64,000 nucleotides of DNA from Salinimicrobium profundisediminis (GCF_026241755.1 NZ_JAPJDA010000013.1:62001-126000), one strand, 5' to 3'; positions 16,335 to 25,271 are shown, counted from the first letter of the stretch. Notes: generated by a model from the letters alone, not told the origin. Translations and numbers: made by a program.

Positions 16335-16482
16335 TTCCTATTAATTTAATTAATATTTGAACATGAAGTCATTTGTAGTGGCTATTTCAAATAAAGTATA
16401 ATCTCAATGAATATTTTAATTCACTCCTAAAACAGATATACCTTACCAGTAGTAAGTAACTGGTATTGACAAAAATATTAAA

Positions 16483-16920
16483 TCAAATAAGAAACACCTG
16501 ATCCCGAAGATAAATACTATGGATCAGCAAAGGAGGAGAATAAAATGTGTAAGCCGGCACCTGCCGAGGTATATAATTAAATAGAGACACATAGGAATTC
16601 GCAAAAGCACCTAAAAACACCTGTTGTTTAAAATCCAGCGATAAAAACGAATTTTTCAACTCGTCCTGACCTTCAACTAAAATTTTTTCATTACTACAAC
16701 AATGATCCTTCTTCATGGAAGTGGCCATATTGTAATGATCATGAATTCCCATTACGCAACTTTTAGCTTCAGAAAAGACAGCCAGATCCATTAAAAGACC
16801 TCCACAGAAATGTTTTTCTACAGTAAAAGATAAAGTAGACAACAACACCACAAGTGCCATCAAAATAGAGACAATATTACGCAATGTACTTTTCATCGTC
16901 AATGGAGAAAACATTCCCAT
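16483..16920 (-). CDS. HYC_CC_PP family protein, second copy
   Basis: The 145-aa protein has a signal peptide or helix, then VEKHFCGG, SCVMG, HDHYN, the full CC motif in DHCCSNEK, and the late PP in FYSPPLLI. It is a paralogue of 9728-10123 but keeps all three motif positions. I use ATG 16920, which has AGGAG upstream; a Met at residue 9 (16896) is an alternative with no clear ribosome site. It precedes the CopA-CopB gene by 148 bp. A palindrome lies 22-40 bp upstream of the start, so the protein and perhaps the CopA operon may be controlled there. Function in copper handling is inferred from context. Confidence 0.8.
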   Translation of the reverse strand: MGMFSPLTMKSTLRNIVSILMALVVLLSTLSFTVEKHFCGGLLMDLAVFSEAKSCVMGIHDHYNMATSMKKDHCCSNEKILVEGQDELKNSFLSLDFKQQVFLGAFANSYVSLFNYIPRQVPAYTFYSPPLLIHSIYLRDQVFLI

Positions 16921-17428
16921 AATAGAATGATCTCCTAATTTTTTCGCTTAAAAAGCGAAATTAAATATAAAATAGCAGCTAGTGTTATACTATTATGGAA
17001 AAATGTTGTACTAATTGGCTAAGCGAAATAAGCTTTCTTAATTTCATTATATAAAACTCTTTTGAGCGGCATCTCGGCGAACCTCAATATACCGTCAAGA
17101 CTACGACAATTCTTCTCCCTCTTAAGAACTATATTAATGCTCTGTAGCCGGGTTTTTTTGGGTAACAGCTAAAATCCCTGATGAATGAGGCATTGAAGAG
17201 TATTTTCAATTATACAGCTTGCTTTTAAAGCATTATAAATTCTGCTGATAATTAGCCTGTTGTAAAAAATATTTACGCTATAACCATCTGTTTATCAGAT
17301 AATTAAAACCTAGTCTTACTTCCTCTCTCTTGCCGTTTTGCCTTTGGCGGAACGATCTTGATTTTTTACCGGAGACTATTAATTTTAAAAACATATCCCC
17401 GGGTGGAAATCAAATTATAAAAGGGAAT
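16921..17428. other. 508-bp intergenic region with palindrome and a doubtful 38-aa frame
   Basis: This lies between the end of the mer-type operon and the second HYC_CC_PP gene. Near its left end is the palindrome at 16942-16960; the half-site AAGCGAAAT recurs at about 17022. A minus-strand frame from ATG 17394 to TAG 17278 encodes 38 residues ending VRLGFNYLINRWL. It could be a small last gene of the mer-type operon or a remnant, and the support is weak. Nothing else was recognised. Confidence 0.5.
16942..16960. promoter_or_regulatory. Palindrome TTTCGCTT-AAA-AGCGAAA, possible operator
   Basis: The perfect 8-bp arms TTTCGCTT and AAGCGAAA flank a 3-bp spacer just upstream of the HYC_CC_PP start at 16920. 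The position suits a repressor or activator dimer, or a short hairpin in the leader. Confidence 0.4.
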
Positions 17429-17635
17429 TTAACAGCAACTTTTATTCTCCTGAATAGGAGGACAGGGAATACTTCCAAATGAACAGAACACACAACAATC
17501 ACCCTCTTTGGGCCTTAAAACCTCTTTACATTGCTCACATTGATAAAAAAACTGGCAGGCATCTGTTGGCATTTCTTCTTGCTTGGAGTGGCCGCAATTA
17601 GAACACGTCAAAACAGATTTTAAAATAGTTTCCAT
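17429..17635 (-). CDS. 68-aa Cys-rich GDCCVxC-type protein ending in CC
   Basis: This small soluble protein has eleven cysteines in 68 residues: C11-x-x-C14, C27, C33-x-x-C36, GDC47C48xxC51, C58 and a C-terminal C67-C68. The GDCCxxC signature marks a small family found in mercury and metal operons. It follows the flavin reductase gene by 8 bp. The vicinal cysteine pair at its extreme C-terminus is notable because the reductase next door lacks the terminal CC of true MerA (see findings). Binding of Hg(II) or another soft metal by thiols is a reasonable inference. Zinc-finger-like folding through the two CxxC pairs is also possible. Confidence 0.8.
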   Translation of the reverse strand: METILKSVLTCSNCGHSKQEEMPTDACQFFYQCEQCKEVLRPKEGDCCVFCSFGSIPCPPIQENKSCC

Positions 17636-17643
17636 AGGTATGT

Positions 17644-18990
17644 TTATAACATTGATGTGATATCCGAGCCCATTGTCGGATAGGCATAAATCATTTTCTT
17701 TAAGTCTCGTACTGGCACCTCTTTGTACATCGCAAGTGAGAAAAAGTTAATCGTTTCTTCTACCCCCGGACCAATGAGATGAGCTCCCACCAAAGTACTT
17801 TTATCAGTGTCTATTATGGTTTTATAAGCATATTCCTGAACGTTAAGACGTTTAGCATTGAACCACCCTGGAACTGCCTTGGTGTTCACTTTGATATTTA
17901 ACCCAGCTTTCTCCGCTTCCACTTCAGTCAGACCTACCGAAGCCATAGGTGGTAGGGTAAAGACAACTGACGGCATAGGTGGATATTCCGGTTTCTTATT
18001 TTTACCCTTTAATATGTTGGAAGCAATGATATTACCTTCATAAACAGCTACCGGGGTTAATGGAAGCCCATCAGTATCGGCAGCGTCACCAGCAGCATAT
18101 ATGGATGGATTGGAGGTACTTTGTAAGTACTTATTGACCTCAATTCCTTTCTTGTTATAATTTACAGAAGCCTTCTTCAAGTTCAAGTCATCAATATGGG
18201 GTACTCTTCCCGCACTGTTGAAAACAGCTTCAGCTGTAAACTCTGTTTCGGAACCATTTGTTTCACCAATTACCGTATAACCTTTTGCATCTTGCTTGAT
18301 TCCCGTGACGTTTGTTTCGAGCATCAATCTTACTCCAAGTTTTCTGGTGGCCTCCGACAAATGGTGAACTATATCCTTATCAAAATTCTCCAAAGGCTGA
18401 GGTCCCCGATGTATGATGGTAACTTCTGCTCCACATCGCTTAGCTATATGTGCAAACTCAAAGGCAATGTATCCACCACCTATAAAGATTAATGAGTTAG
18501 GAAGTTCCTGAAGATTTAAAAAATCTGTACTTGTCAATGCAAGGTGACCACCGTCAAATTTCAACTGGCGTGGACGTGCTCCAGTTGCAATAACAATCTT
18601 GCTTCCCTTTAAAACTTCCGATGCAATTTCGACTGCATCACTGCCGATGAAGCGAGCGGCACCATGATAGGTGTCGATATCATTGTGTTTATATCCTTTT
18701 TCAATTTTTTCAGGCATTGCATCTACAAATTCCTGTTTAAAGGCCATAATGTCCTTCCATTCTACTTGAGGAACCGTATTAATACCCTTTCCTACCAGAC
18801 GTTGAGCGAAGTCTCTCACTTCGGTAGCACCAATAATTATCTTTTTTGGGTCACAACCACGAAGAGCACAAGTTCCACCATAGGGTAGCTCATCTGTCAC
18901 AGCTACTTTTAATCCTTTGGAAGCACACTTGTTCGCAACGGTCATACCCGACATACCTGAACCTATTACTATAACATCATATTGTTTCAT
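17644..18990 (-). CDS. MerA-like flavin disulfide oxidoreductase without terminal CC
   Basis: The 448-aa enzyme is a class I pyridine nucleotide-disulfide oxidoreductase. It has a GSGMSG FAD-binding motif at 10-15, the redox-active pair C41-x4-C46 in GGTCALRGCDPKK, an NAD(P)H-binding GGGYIAFEFAH near 171, and an AAGDAADTDG FAD motif near 300. In a mer-type operon it would be expected to be mercuric reductase. However, the C-terminus ends in YAYPTMGSDITSML, with neither MerA's vicinal CC nor the His-Glu pair of lipoamide dehydrogenase, and there is no N-terminal HMA domain. Its ATG overlaps the stop of merTP by 4 bp. Reduction of a metal or a small thiol partner is inferred; the substrate is uncertain. 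Confidence 0.82.
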   Translation of the reverse strand: MKQYDVIVIGSGMSGMTVANKCASKGLKVAVTDELPYGGTCALRGCDPKKIIIGATEVRDFAQRLVGKGINTVPQVEWKDIMAFKQEFVDAMPEKIEKGYKHNDIDTYHGAARFIGSDAVEIASEVLKGSKIVIATGARPRQLKFDGGHLALTSTDFLNLQELPNSLIFIGGGYIAFEFAHIAKRCGAEVTIIHRGPQPLENFDKDIVHHLSEATRKLGVRLMLETNVTGIKQDAKGYTVIGETNGSETEFTAEAVFNSAGRVPHIDDLNLKKASVNYNKKGIEVNKYLQSTSNPSIYAAGDAADTDGLPLTPVAVYEGNIIASNILKGKNKKPEYPPMPSVVFTLPPMASVGLTEVEAEKAGLNIKVNTKAVPGWFNAKRLNVQEYAYKTIIDTDKSTLVGAHLIGPGVEETINFFSLAMYKEVPVRDLKKMIYAYPTMGSDITSML

Positions 18991-19586
18991 TGTTTTCTAA
19001 TTTCTGTTACTTTATATCCTGTTCGTGCAATAGCCGTTTTTACCTCTTGAACATTAGTACGTGTATTATCGAATTCGACAACCGTGTTACCATCTTCGTA
19101 AGATACTTTGCAGGAAACAATACCATTCAGCTTGTTAACTTCGGATTTTACATGACCCTCACATCCTGCGCAGGTCATACCGCTCACTAAGAATTCCATG
19201 GTTTGAATGTTTTTCTCCTGCACGAACACAACTTCTCTTTCATTGGAAGGATAAAAAGCTTCTGCGTAGTAAGGAAATGCTAAACTCAAGGCAACAAAAA
19301 CAGTCACTCCACCCAAAAATGTTCTGGATTGGAAGAATGATGTTCGAGATTCTGTGTCGCAACCGCAATCCTCAACCTTGACAGGTTTAATCTTAAGATA
19401 CCAGGCAACAGCCAAAGCAAAAAGGGAAATCACGACAAGAGGCCATCTAAAAGGCTCCAACCATTCAAATGCACCTGCCATGGTTCCCGTTCCTGCTACT
19501 ATAGTAAGTAAGGGAGTTATGCAACAAAGGGAACTGGAGATACCAGTTAAAATTCCCACTCCAAGTAAACTGTTTTTAGCATTCAT
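18987..19586 (-). CDS. merT: Mercuric transport fusion protein MerTP
   Basis: The 199-aa protein joins a MerT-like membrane part to a MerP-like HMA domain. The membrane part has C21-C22 in the first helix (SSSLCCITPLL), further helices at about 49-64 and 90-108, and a cytoplasmic C74-x-C76 pair in VEDCGCDTES. The HMA domain starts near 128 with GMTC139AGC142. This is the known MerTP arrangement, in which MerP captures Hg(II) and hands it to the MerT cysteines for import to a reductase. It is coupled by 4-bp overlaps to both arsR (upstream) and the reductase (downstream). Other soft metals cannot be excluded. Confidence 0.88.
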   Translation of the reverse strand: MNAKNSLLGVGILTGISSSLCCITPLLTIVAGTGTMAGAFEWLEPFRWPLVVISLFALAVAWYLKIKPVKVEDCGCDTESRTSFFQSRTFLGGVTVFVALSLAFPYYAEAFYPSNEREVVFVQEKNIQTMEFLVSGMTCAGCEGHVKSEVNKLNGIVSCKVSYEDGNTVVEFDNTRTNVQEVKTAIARTGYKVTEIRKQ

Positions 19587-19951
19587 ATGGCTTCAGGTTG
19601 CCGATTCAACAAATTAAAAAAAGGAGCAAGAAGTTCCCGATGGTCATCCCGTAGCGAGTAAAAGATTGTTTGACCTTCCTTTTCCGATTTTACAAAATCC
19701 CTGTCCTTCAACTTTCGCAAGTGTTGCGAAACTGCTGGTATGGTCATGTTCAGAATATCACTTAAATCACAAACACATAACCTTTCCTCTGCCTGAAGGA
19801 CATAAAGAATCTTTAATCTTACGCTGTTACTTACCAATGAGAGCTTATCAGTTAAGGCACCTACTGCCTCTTCAACTTCTGATAGTTGTTCTTTACACCG
19901 TTTGATTTGATTCAAATCGGCCTCTTTCCGTATGCAGCTATTGTTTTCCAT
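19583..19951 (-). CDS. ArsR/SmtB-family metal-responsive repressor
   Basis: The 122-aa protein is a winged-helix repressor with the alpha3 metal site motif ERLC59VC61DLSDIL, the recognition helix TIPAVSQHLRKLKDRDFV and a wing GQTIFYSL. ArsR-family repressors leave DNA when the metal binds. It is the first gene of the mer-type operon and its stop overlaps the merTP start. Extra cysteines at 6 and 19 might take part in sensing. A likely operator with arms TTTAAG/CTTAAA lies just upstream of its promoter, pointing to autoregulation. It replaces the MerR activator that usually controls mer operons. Confidence 0.88.
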   Translation of the reverse strand: MENNSCIRKEADLNQIKRCKEQLSEVEEAVGALTDKLSLVSNSVRLKILYVLQAEERLCVCDLSDILNMTIPAVSQHLRKLKDRDFVKSEKEGQTIFYSLRDDHRELLAPFFNLLNRQPEAI

Positions 19952-19955
19952 AAAC

Positions 19956-19989
19956 CAAAGGTAAAAAATTATTTAAGCAAGTACTTAAA
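19956..19989 (-). promoter_or_regulatory. arsR promoter (-7 box TACCTTTG) and ArsR-type operator
   Basis: On the minus strand the Bacteroidota -7 box TACCTTTG (19956-19963) lies only 4 nt before the ATG at 19951, so transcription should start at or very near the start codon. Just upstream is the inverted repeat TTTAAG-CAAGTA-CTTAAA (19972-19989), placed where a repressor would block RNA polymerase. Confidence 0.65.
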
Positions 19990-20506
19990 CACATAAAATA
20001 TTTTGTCCGGCTAACTATTTACTAAATCCGAGGGTGTAGGACTATTTTTTACTTTACAAATGGCATCATTTTTAAATCAACTAATCAATTATCTGGTGGA
20101 AAGAAAATAAAGAAAATCGCTGAATCATTTTTGTCGCTGATAATTAATGATAAAAAATAGGATAGGCTGTAGAATAAATTCCCATTGAGATAGAAAATAT
20201 CTTTCTGAATGGCTGGTATATAAATCCCTTTGTATTCCATTCTCAATGCCGTTACTGTGATGTACAAGAAAGTACTCAATAATGAAATTTCCGAAAACCA
20301 TCGCTAAAGTGGTTAGATGGAAAACGTAGATGGGGCAATCTTTATTACTGAAGGAATTTCAAAATTAGCCTTCTCCCTCCCGTAATTGCCATTTTAAGCA
20401 CAACATTAATATGTACAAGCCTGCCACCGTTTTTAAACTTAGGTTAAGTAACCTTTCATTAGCTCATCTATCTATTAATTGCACTTCCTGTGCATCCATA
20501 TTTTAA
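19990..20506. other. Divergent intergenic region between the mer-type and czc-type operons
   Basis: These 517 bp separate two operons that read away from each other. A 64-codon frame on the minus strand (20085-20279) has no family signature and poor composition, and I do not call it a gene. An inverted repeat TGCAC-ttcct-GTGCA at 20480-20494 sits where an operator for the rightward promoter would be. Confidence 0.55.
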
Positions 20507-20514
20507 TACCTTTG
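20507..20514 (+). promoter_or_regulatory. -7 box TACCTTTG of the DUF6660-czc operon
   Basis: This matches TAnnTTTG exactly and is followed by only 4 nt (CATT) before the GTG start at 20519, the same spacing as in the divergent arsR promoter. The predicted transcript would have almost no leader. Confidence 0.55.
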
Positions 20515-20518
20515 CATT

Positions 20519-20839
20519 GTGAAATTTTTCGCAGTCATATTATCTATTTATTTCCTGGGGCTAAACTTTATTCCCTGTGATGACATAGCGGTATCTGAAA
20601 ATCAGGATGCTGTATCCGTAAGTTTGGAGGTCGAGCAGGATCCGCAAGGAGCTCAGCATGGAACTTCTGATGACTGTCCTCCTTTTTGCCAATGTCACTG
20701 CTGCCATGTGCATGTGGTGAAATTTGACACAAGTGCATTTGAAGTATTTGAGCCAAAAATACCTTTTTTGACACCTCTGTTTGGCGAGAGTGCAGGCAAG
20801 GAAATTGTCTTTTCTCATTTTCAGCCTCCCCGTGTTTAA
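20519..20839 (+). CDS. DUF6660-like small exported protein
   Basis: The 106-aa protein starts with GTG and has a short signal peptide (FAVILSIYFLGLNFIPC). A cysteine/histidine cluster DDCPPFCQCHCCHVHVV lies at about 57-73. This pattern is that of the Bacteroidota DUF6660 family, found directly ahead of CzcA/CusA-type efflux genes. The cluster should bind metal in the periplasm. It precedes the pump gene by 81 bp. I chose GTG 20519 because it gives a complete signal peptide. The promoter box ends only 4 nt before it. A metal chaperone or sensor accessory role is inferred. Confidence 0.75.
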   Translation: MKFFAVILSIYFLGLNFIPCDDIAVSENQDAVSVSLEVEQDPQGAQHGTSDDCPPFCQCHCCHVHVVKFDTSAFEVFEPKIPFLTPLFGESAGKEIVFSHFQPPRV

Positions 20840-20920
20840 TTCAGTTTTAGGATAGCTATATCCTGTTGTCAATGGCTTCGGCCAGAGAATTTTATTACAA
20901 ACTGAATTAAATTATCATAT

Positions 20921-23900
20921 ATGATTAATAAGATCATTGATTTTTCGATCAATAATAAATTTATTATTGGTCTCTTAACAGTGGTGCTAATTGGTGCAGG
21001 GATCTGGAGCGTTTTCCAGGTGCCTGTAGATGCCCAACCAGACATCACAAATAATCAGGTGCAGGTGATCACCCAGGCACCCAATTTAGGAACTGAAGAC
21101 ATCGAGCAGTTCGTCACCTACCCCGTGGAAATCGCCATGAGTAATTTGCCCGGGGTGACAGAGATTCGCTCGGTATCCAGGTTCGGACTTTCCGTAGTAA
21201 CTATTGTTTTCGAAGACGACATGGGTACTTATCTCCCCAGGCAGTTAGTGGGTGAAAAACTAAATGCCGTAAAAGATGAAATCCCCGAAGGATTTGGTCA
21301 ACCTTCCATGGGGCCTATTTCTACAGGACTTGGTGAAATTTACCAGTACACCCTCGAAATAGAAGAGGAATTCAAAGATGACTACTCCCCTACTGAGCTG
21401 AGAACAATTCAGGACTGGATTGTACGACGACAAATGGCAATGGTGCCGGGTGTTGTTGAAGTGAACGGTGTTGGCGGAATGATAAAGCAATATGAAGTTG
21501 CTGTAGATCCGGACGAATTAAAAGCTATTGGACTTTCTATTTCTGATGTTTTTACCGCCCTTGAAAATAACAATCAGAATACCGGTGGGGCTTATATTGA
21601 GAAGAACCATCAGGCAAACTTCATTCGTGGCGAGGGCCTTGCCCGAAGTGTGGAGGACCTGGCAAAGATTGTCGTCACCACTTCCGGCGGAGTTCCTATA
21701 ACAGTTTCAGATGTGGCTGATGTTCGAATTGGAAGTGCCGTACGTTATGGAGCACTAACAAAAAATGGACAGGGAGAAGCCGTTGGCGGAATGGTCATGA
21801 TGCTGAAAGGAGCCAATTCCAATGAGGTAATAGACAATGTTAAAGACCGGATCGAGCAGATCCGGAAATCCCTTCCTGAAGGAGTGTCCATAAAGCCATT
21901 TTTGGATAGAAGTGAACTTATTAGTGACACTACTTCCACAGTTACGAAAAACCTGCTCGAAGGAGGATTGATCGTGATCTTTGTCCTGGTGCTGCTCCTG
22001 GGGAACTGGCGGGGAGGATTAATAGTCGCCTCCACCATTCCGCTTTCCCTCCTGTTTGCTTTCATTCTGATGAACCTTTTTGACGTCTGGGCAAACCTGA
22101 TGAGCCTGGGAGCAATAGACTTCGGGATCATAGTCGACGGAGCCGTGATCATTGTAGAAAGTACCGTTTTTACGATTCATCAGCGCATGAAGAAAAGAGG
22201 CGAATTGAACAAATCTGAAAGAAATTCCATAGCCGCTTCTTCGGCTAAAAATATGATGAATTCTGCCTTTTTTGGGCAGCTTATAATCCTCATTGTTTTT
22301 CTTCCAATCCTGGCCCTGGAAGGGGTTGAAGGCAAGATGTTCAAGCCCATGGCACTCACCTTTATCTTCGCTATGCTGGGTGCAATGATCCTGTGTTTGA
22401 CCTACGTGCCGATGATCTCTGCTCTTTTTCTGAAGGAGAGTAAGAAACGAAAGAGATCCTATGGCGATAAATTTGTCGGCTGGGTTCAGAATAAATATGA
22501 GCCTCTATTAAACAAATCCTTAAAAAGAGGAAAAATCATGCTTGGCACCGCCATAGCCCTTTTCGCTTTGGCTGCTTTTATGTTCACCAAAATGGGAGGG
22601 GAATTTATTCCGCAGCTTGACGAAGGGGACATAGCTTTTCACATTATCCTGAAACCGGGAAGTTCGCTTGACGAGGGAATTGCAACCTCCACAAGAATAG
22701 AACAGCTTCTTCTGGACGAGTACCCCGAAATAGAACAGGTAGTCACCCGGTTTGGAGTTTCTGATGTCCCCACAGATCCTATGCCTATGGACATTGGAGA
22801 CAGTTTTATAATTCTGAAGGATAAAGATGAGTGGACTTCTGCCGATTCTAAGGATGAACTTATTGCAAAGATCAAAGAAACCATAGAGATTATTCCCGGC
22901 GTTAGCTATGAATTTACTCAGCCAGTAGAAATGCGGTTCAACGAACTTCTTACAGGTGTTCGAGAAGATGTTGCAGTCAAACTTTATGGGGAAGATCTGG
23001 AGGTTCTGGCAAGTAAGGCGCAGGAGATGGGTAATATTATTGCTACGGTAGAAGGCGTTGCCGATATAAAAGTAGAGGCCACAGCCGGATTACCGCAAAT
23101 CACGGTCAACTATAACAGGAATAAAACTGCTCAATATGGTTTACAGATCAAGGAGTTGAATTCCCTTATCCAGTCGGCTTTTGCAGGCGGGGACGCAGGA
23201 GTTATTTTTGAAGGAGAAAGACGGTTCGACCTGGTAGTGCGATTACAGGAAGAAGAAAGAAAAAGTATTGAGAATATTAGGAATCTATACGTAACTCTGC
23301 CTTCAGGTAGCCAGATCCCGCTGAAAGAAGTGGCTGATATAAGTTATCAGCCCGGCCCGATGCAGATCAGTAGAGATAACACGAACCGCCGTACTTACGT
23401 GGGAGTAAACATCAGGAATCGTGATGTAAAGTCTGTGGTGGAGGACATACAGACCAAACTGGACGCTGAGTTTGAACTTCCGCCGGGTTATTACATTCGC
23501 TACGGTGGAGCTTTCGAAAATTTTGAAAGAGCAAGCAAGAGACTGCAAATTGTAGTTCCCATTGCCCTGCTCCTCATTTTCATCCTGATCTATTTTGCTC
23601 TTAAATCTTTCAAGCAAACCACCATGATCTACATAGCTATTCCACTTGCAGCTATTGGCGGAATATTTTCTTTATGGCTACGGGACATGCCCTTTAGCAT
23701 TTCTGCCGGGGTTGGCTTCATTGTATTATTTGGAGTGGCAGTTTTAAATGGTCTTGTTCTCATAAGCAGTTTCAATGAATTAAAAGAAGAAGGTGTGAAA
23801 AATCTAAATGAAAGGATCACCCTTGGAACAAGAAGCAGAATCCGTCCCATTTTATTAACGGCTCTTACCGACGTACTCGGATTCCTGCCTATGGCTATTT

Positions 23901-25267
23901 CCAGCTCTGCCGGAGCAGAAGTGCAACGGCCGCTGGCAACTGTAGTTATAGGGGGCTTAATCACTTCTACCCTGCTCACATTATTCATTCTGCCTATTCT
24001 GTATAAATGGGTGGAATCAAGGTCGGGCAGAATGAAATTTAAACCCGCAACAGGTGGTTCTTTTGCAGTAATTCTTGTCCTGTTCCTTTTACCTGCCGGT
24101 TTGAAAGCTCAGACAACTGAATTATCTCCGCAGGTAACGCAGGAACAAGCAGTAGCCTTAGCTCTGGACAATTACCCACTTCTGAAGAATGAGAAGTCCC
24201 GAATTAAACAGGAGCAGGCAATGAAAAGGTCTGCCTGGGATATCGGGGAAACCGAAGTATTTACGGGTGGAGAAGAGCTTGGAGAAGCAGGTGGAATATA
24301 CACCACCATAGGAGTTCAACAGAAAGGGATCGATTTATTTGGAATACCTTCTAAAAATAAGCTTTACAATAAAAGGATTGGGCTTGCAGAAGAAGCATAT
24401 GAGCTGTCTCAACTTCAGGTGGCACAGGAGGTGAAAATTGCATGGAGTCGTGCCTTTTCCGCAAAGCAACAGTATCTGTTATTTCAGGAAGTGGATTCCC
24501 TGTACCAAAAATTAGAGCAGGCAGTTAGTCTACGGTACCATGTAGAGGCCATTTCCAGATTAGAAATGTTGACAGCCAAAAATAAGGTCAGCCAGATTAC
24601 GATTGATTTGCAACAGGCCGAGATGGACTACCTAACAGCCCTGCAAAAGCTGAATCTGTGGCTGGGAGATGAGGAAGTCTATGATGTCCCGGATGATTTT
24701 CAAGGTATTCAGGAGGATGAAATTTTCCTTGCCGGAGAATTACCTAAGGATCACCCTCTTTTAGAAGTTTCTGAAAAGAAGGTTGCGGTGGCAGAAGCTG
24801 CTTATGCTGCAGAAAAGGCAAATTTCCTACCCGATTTCAGTGTTCAGTACGGACTTCAAAAAGCAAATGGAGCAACCGGTTTTTATAATTATCAAGCGGG
24901 TATATCTATTCCAATCCTCTCCGGGGCGGCCCACGGCGAAGCTAAAGCGGCAAAAATAGAAAAGGAAATTGCACAAAGAGCTGCCGGTTTTAAGACAGAC
25001 CAAATAAAATCTGATTATGAAATTGCCTTGAGAAACTATAAGCGATGGAAATCCTCCTGGCTGTTTTACAGGGATGAAGTCCTTCCCTTGCTGAAGGAAC
25101 AACGGGAGGGATCGTTACTCGCCTTTAATGAAGGTGCCATTGAATATGTGGCTTTTATTCAGAATTTAGACAATGCAATGGAGTCAGAAATTAAAGCGCT
25201 CGAGGCTTTTGAAAGTTACCAGATAGCCCTTGCAGAATTACAATTTTACCTAACAGGAAAAAACTAA
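20921..25267 (+). CDS. czcA: CzcA-type RND pump fused to a TolC-like domain
   Basis: The 1448-aa protein is an RND heavy-metal pump for about the first 1040 residues, followed by an outer-membrane-factor (TolC) domain. Helix 4 carries the divalent-cation pattern GAID400FGIIVD406GAV, which points to Zn/Co/Cd and not Cu/Ag, unlike the pump at 5786-9622. After the last pump helix there is a hydrophobic segment at about 1047-1064 (VILVLFLLPAGLKAQ) that looks exactly like a Bacteroidota signal peptide. The coiled-coil TolC repeats follow to the C-terminus. Pump-TolC fusions are known in this phylum. The internal signal suggests membrane insertion and perhaps cleavage between the two parts. The adaptor gene follows after 4 bp. 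Confidence 0.93.
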   Translation: MINKIIDFSINNKFIIGLLTVVLIGAGIWSVFQVPVDAQPDITNNQVQVITQAPNLGTEDIEQFVTYPVEIAMSNLPGVTEIRSVSRFGLSVVTIVFEDDMGTYLPRQLVGEKLNAVKDEIPEGFGQPSMGPISTGLGEIYQYTLEIEEEFKDDYSPTELRTIQDWIVRRQMAMVPGVVEVNGVGGMIKQYEVAVDPDELKAIGLSISDVFTALENNNQNTGGAYIEKNHQANFIRGEGLARSVEDLAKIVVTTSGGVPITVSDVADVRIGSAVRYGALTKNGQGEAVGGMVMMLKGANSNEVIDNVKDRIEQIRKSLPEGVSIKPFLDRSELISDTTSTVTKNLLEGGLIVIFVLVLLLGNWRGGLIVASTIPLSLLFAFILMNLFDVWANLMSLGAIDFGIIVDGAVIIVESTVFTIHQRMKKRGELNKSERNSIAASSAKNMMNSAFFGQLIILIVFLPILALEGVEGKMFKPMALTFIFAMLGAMILCLTYVPMISALFLKESKKRKRSYGDKFVGWVQNKYEPLLNKSLKRGKIMLGTAIALFALAAFMFTKMGGEFIPQLDEGDIAFHIILKPGSSLDEGIATSTRIEQLLLDEYPEIEQVVTRFGVSDVPTDPMPMDIGDSFIILKDKDEWTSADSKDELIAKIKETIEIIPGVSYEFTQPVEMRFNELLTGVREDVAVKLYGEDLEVLASKAQEMGNIIATVEGVADIKVEATAGLPQITVNYNRNKTAQYGLQIKELNSLIQSAFAGGDAGVIFEGERRFDLVVRLQEEERKSIENIRNLYVTLPSGSQIPLKEVADISYQPGPMQISRDNTNRRTYVGVNIRNRDVKSVVEDIQTKLDAEFELPPGYYIRYGGAFENFERASKRLQIVVPIALLLIFILIYFALKSFKQTTMIYIAIPLAAIGGIFSLWLRDMPFSISAGVGFIVLFGVAVLNGLVLISSFNELKEEGVKNLNERITLGTRSRIRPILLTALTDVLGFLPMAISSSAGAEVQRPLATVVIGGLITSTLLTLFILPILYKWVESRSGRMKFKPATGGSFAVILVLFLLPAGLKAQTTELSPQVTQEQAVALALDNYPLLKNEKSRIKQEQAMKRSAWDIGETEVFTGGEELGEAGGIYTTIGVQQKGIDLFGIPSKNKLYNKRIGLAEEAYELSQLQVAQEVKIAWSRAFSAKQQYLLFQEVDSLYQKLEQAVSLRYHVEAISRLEMLTAKNKVSQITIDLQQAEMDYLTALQKLNLWLGDEEVYDVPDDFQGIQEDEIFLAGELPKDHPLLEVSEKKVAVAEAAYAAEKANFLPDFSVQYGLQKANGATGFYNYQAGISIPILSGAAHGEAKAAKIEKEIAQRAAGFKTDQIKSDYEIALRNYKRWKSSWLFYRDEVLPLLKEQREGSLLAFNEGAIEYVAFIQNLDNAMESEIKALEAFESYQIALAELQFYLTGKN

Positions 25268-25271
25268 AAAA

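Noticed and set aside
17644-18990. Straight annotation as mercuric reductase MerA
   Set aside because: The N-terminal HMA domain and the C-terminal CC are absent. I call it MerA-like only and discuss the possible split enzyme separately.
20085-20279. 64-codon minus-strand frame between the two metal operons
   Set aside because: It has no recognisable motif and sits in AT-rich intergenic DNA. The composition looks random.
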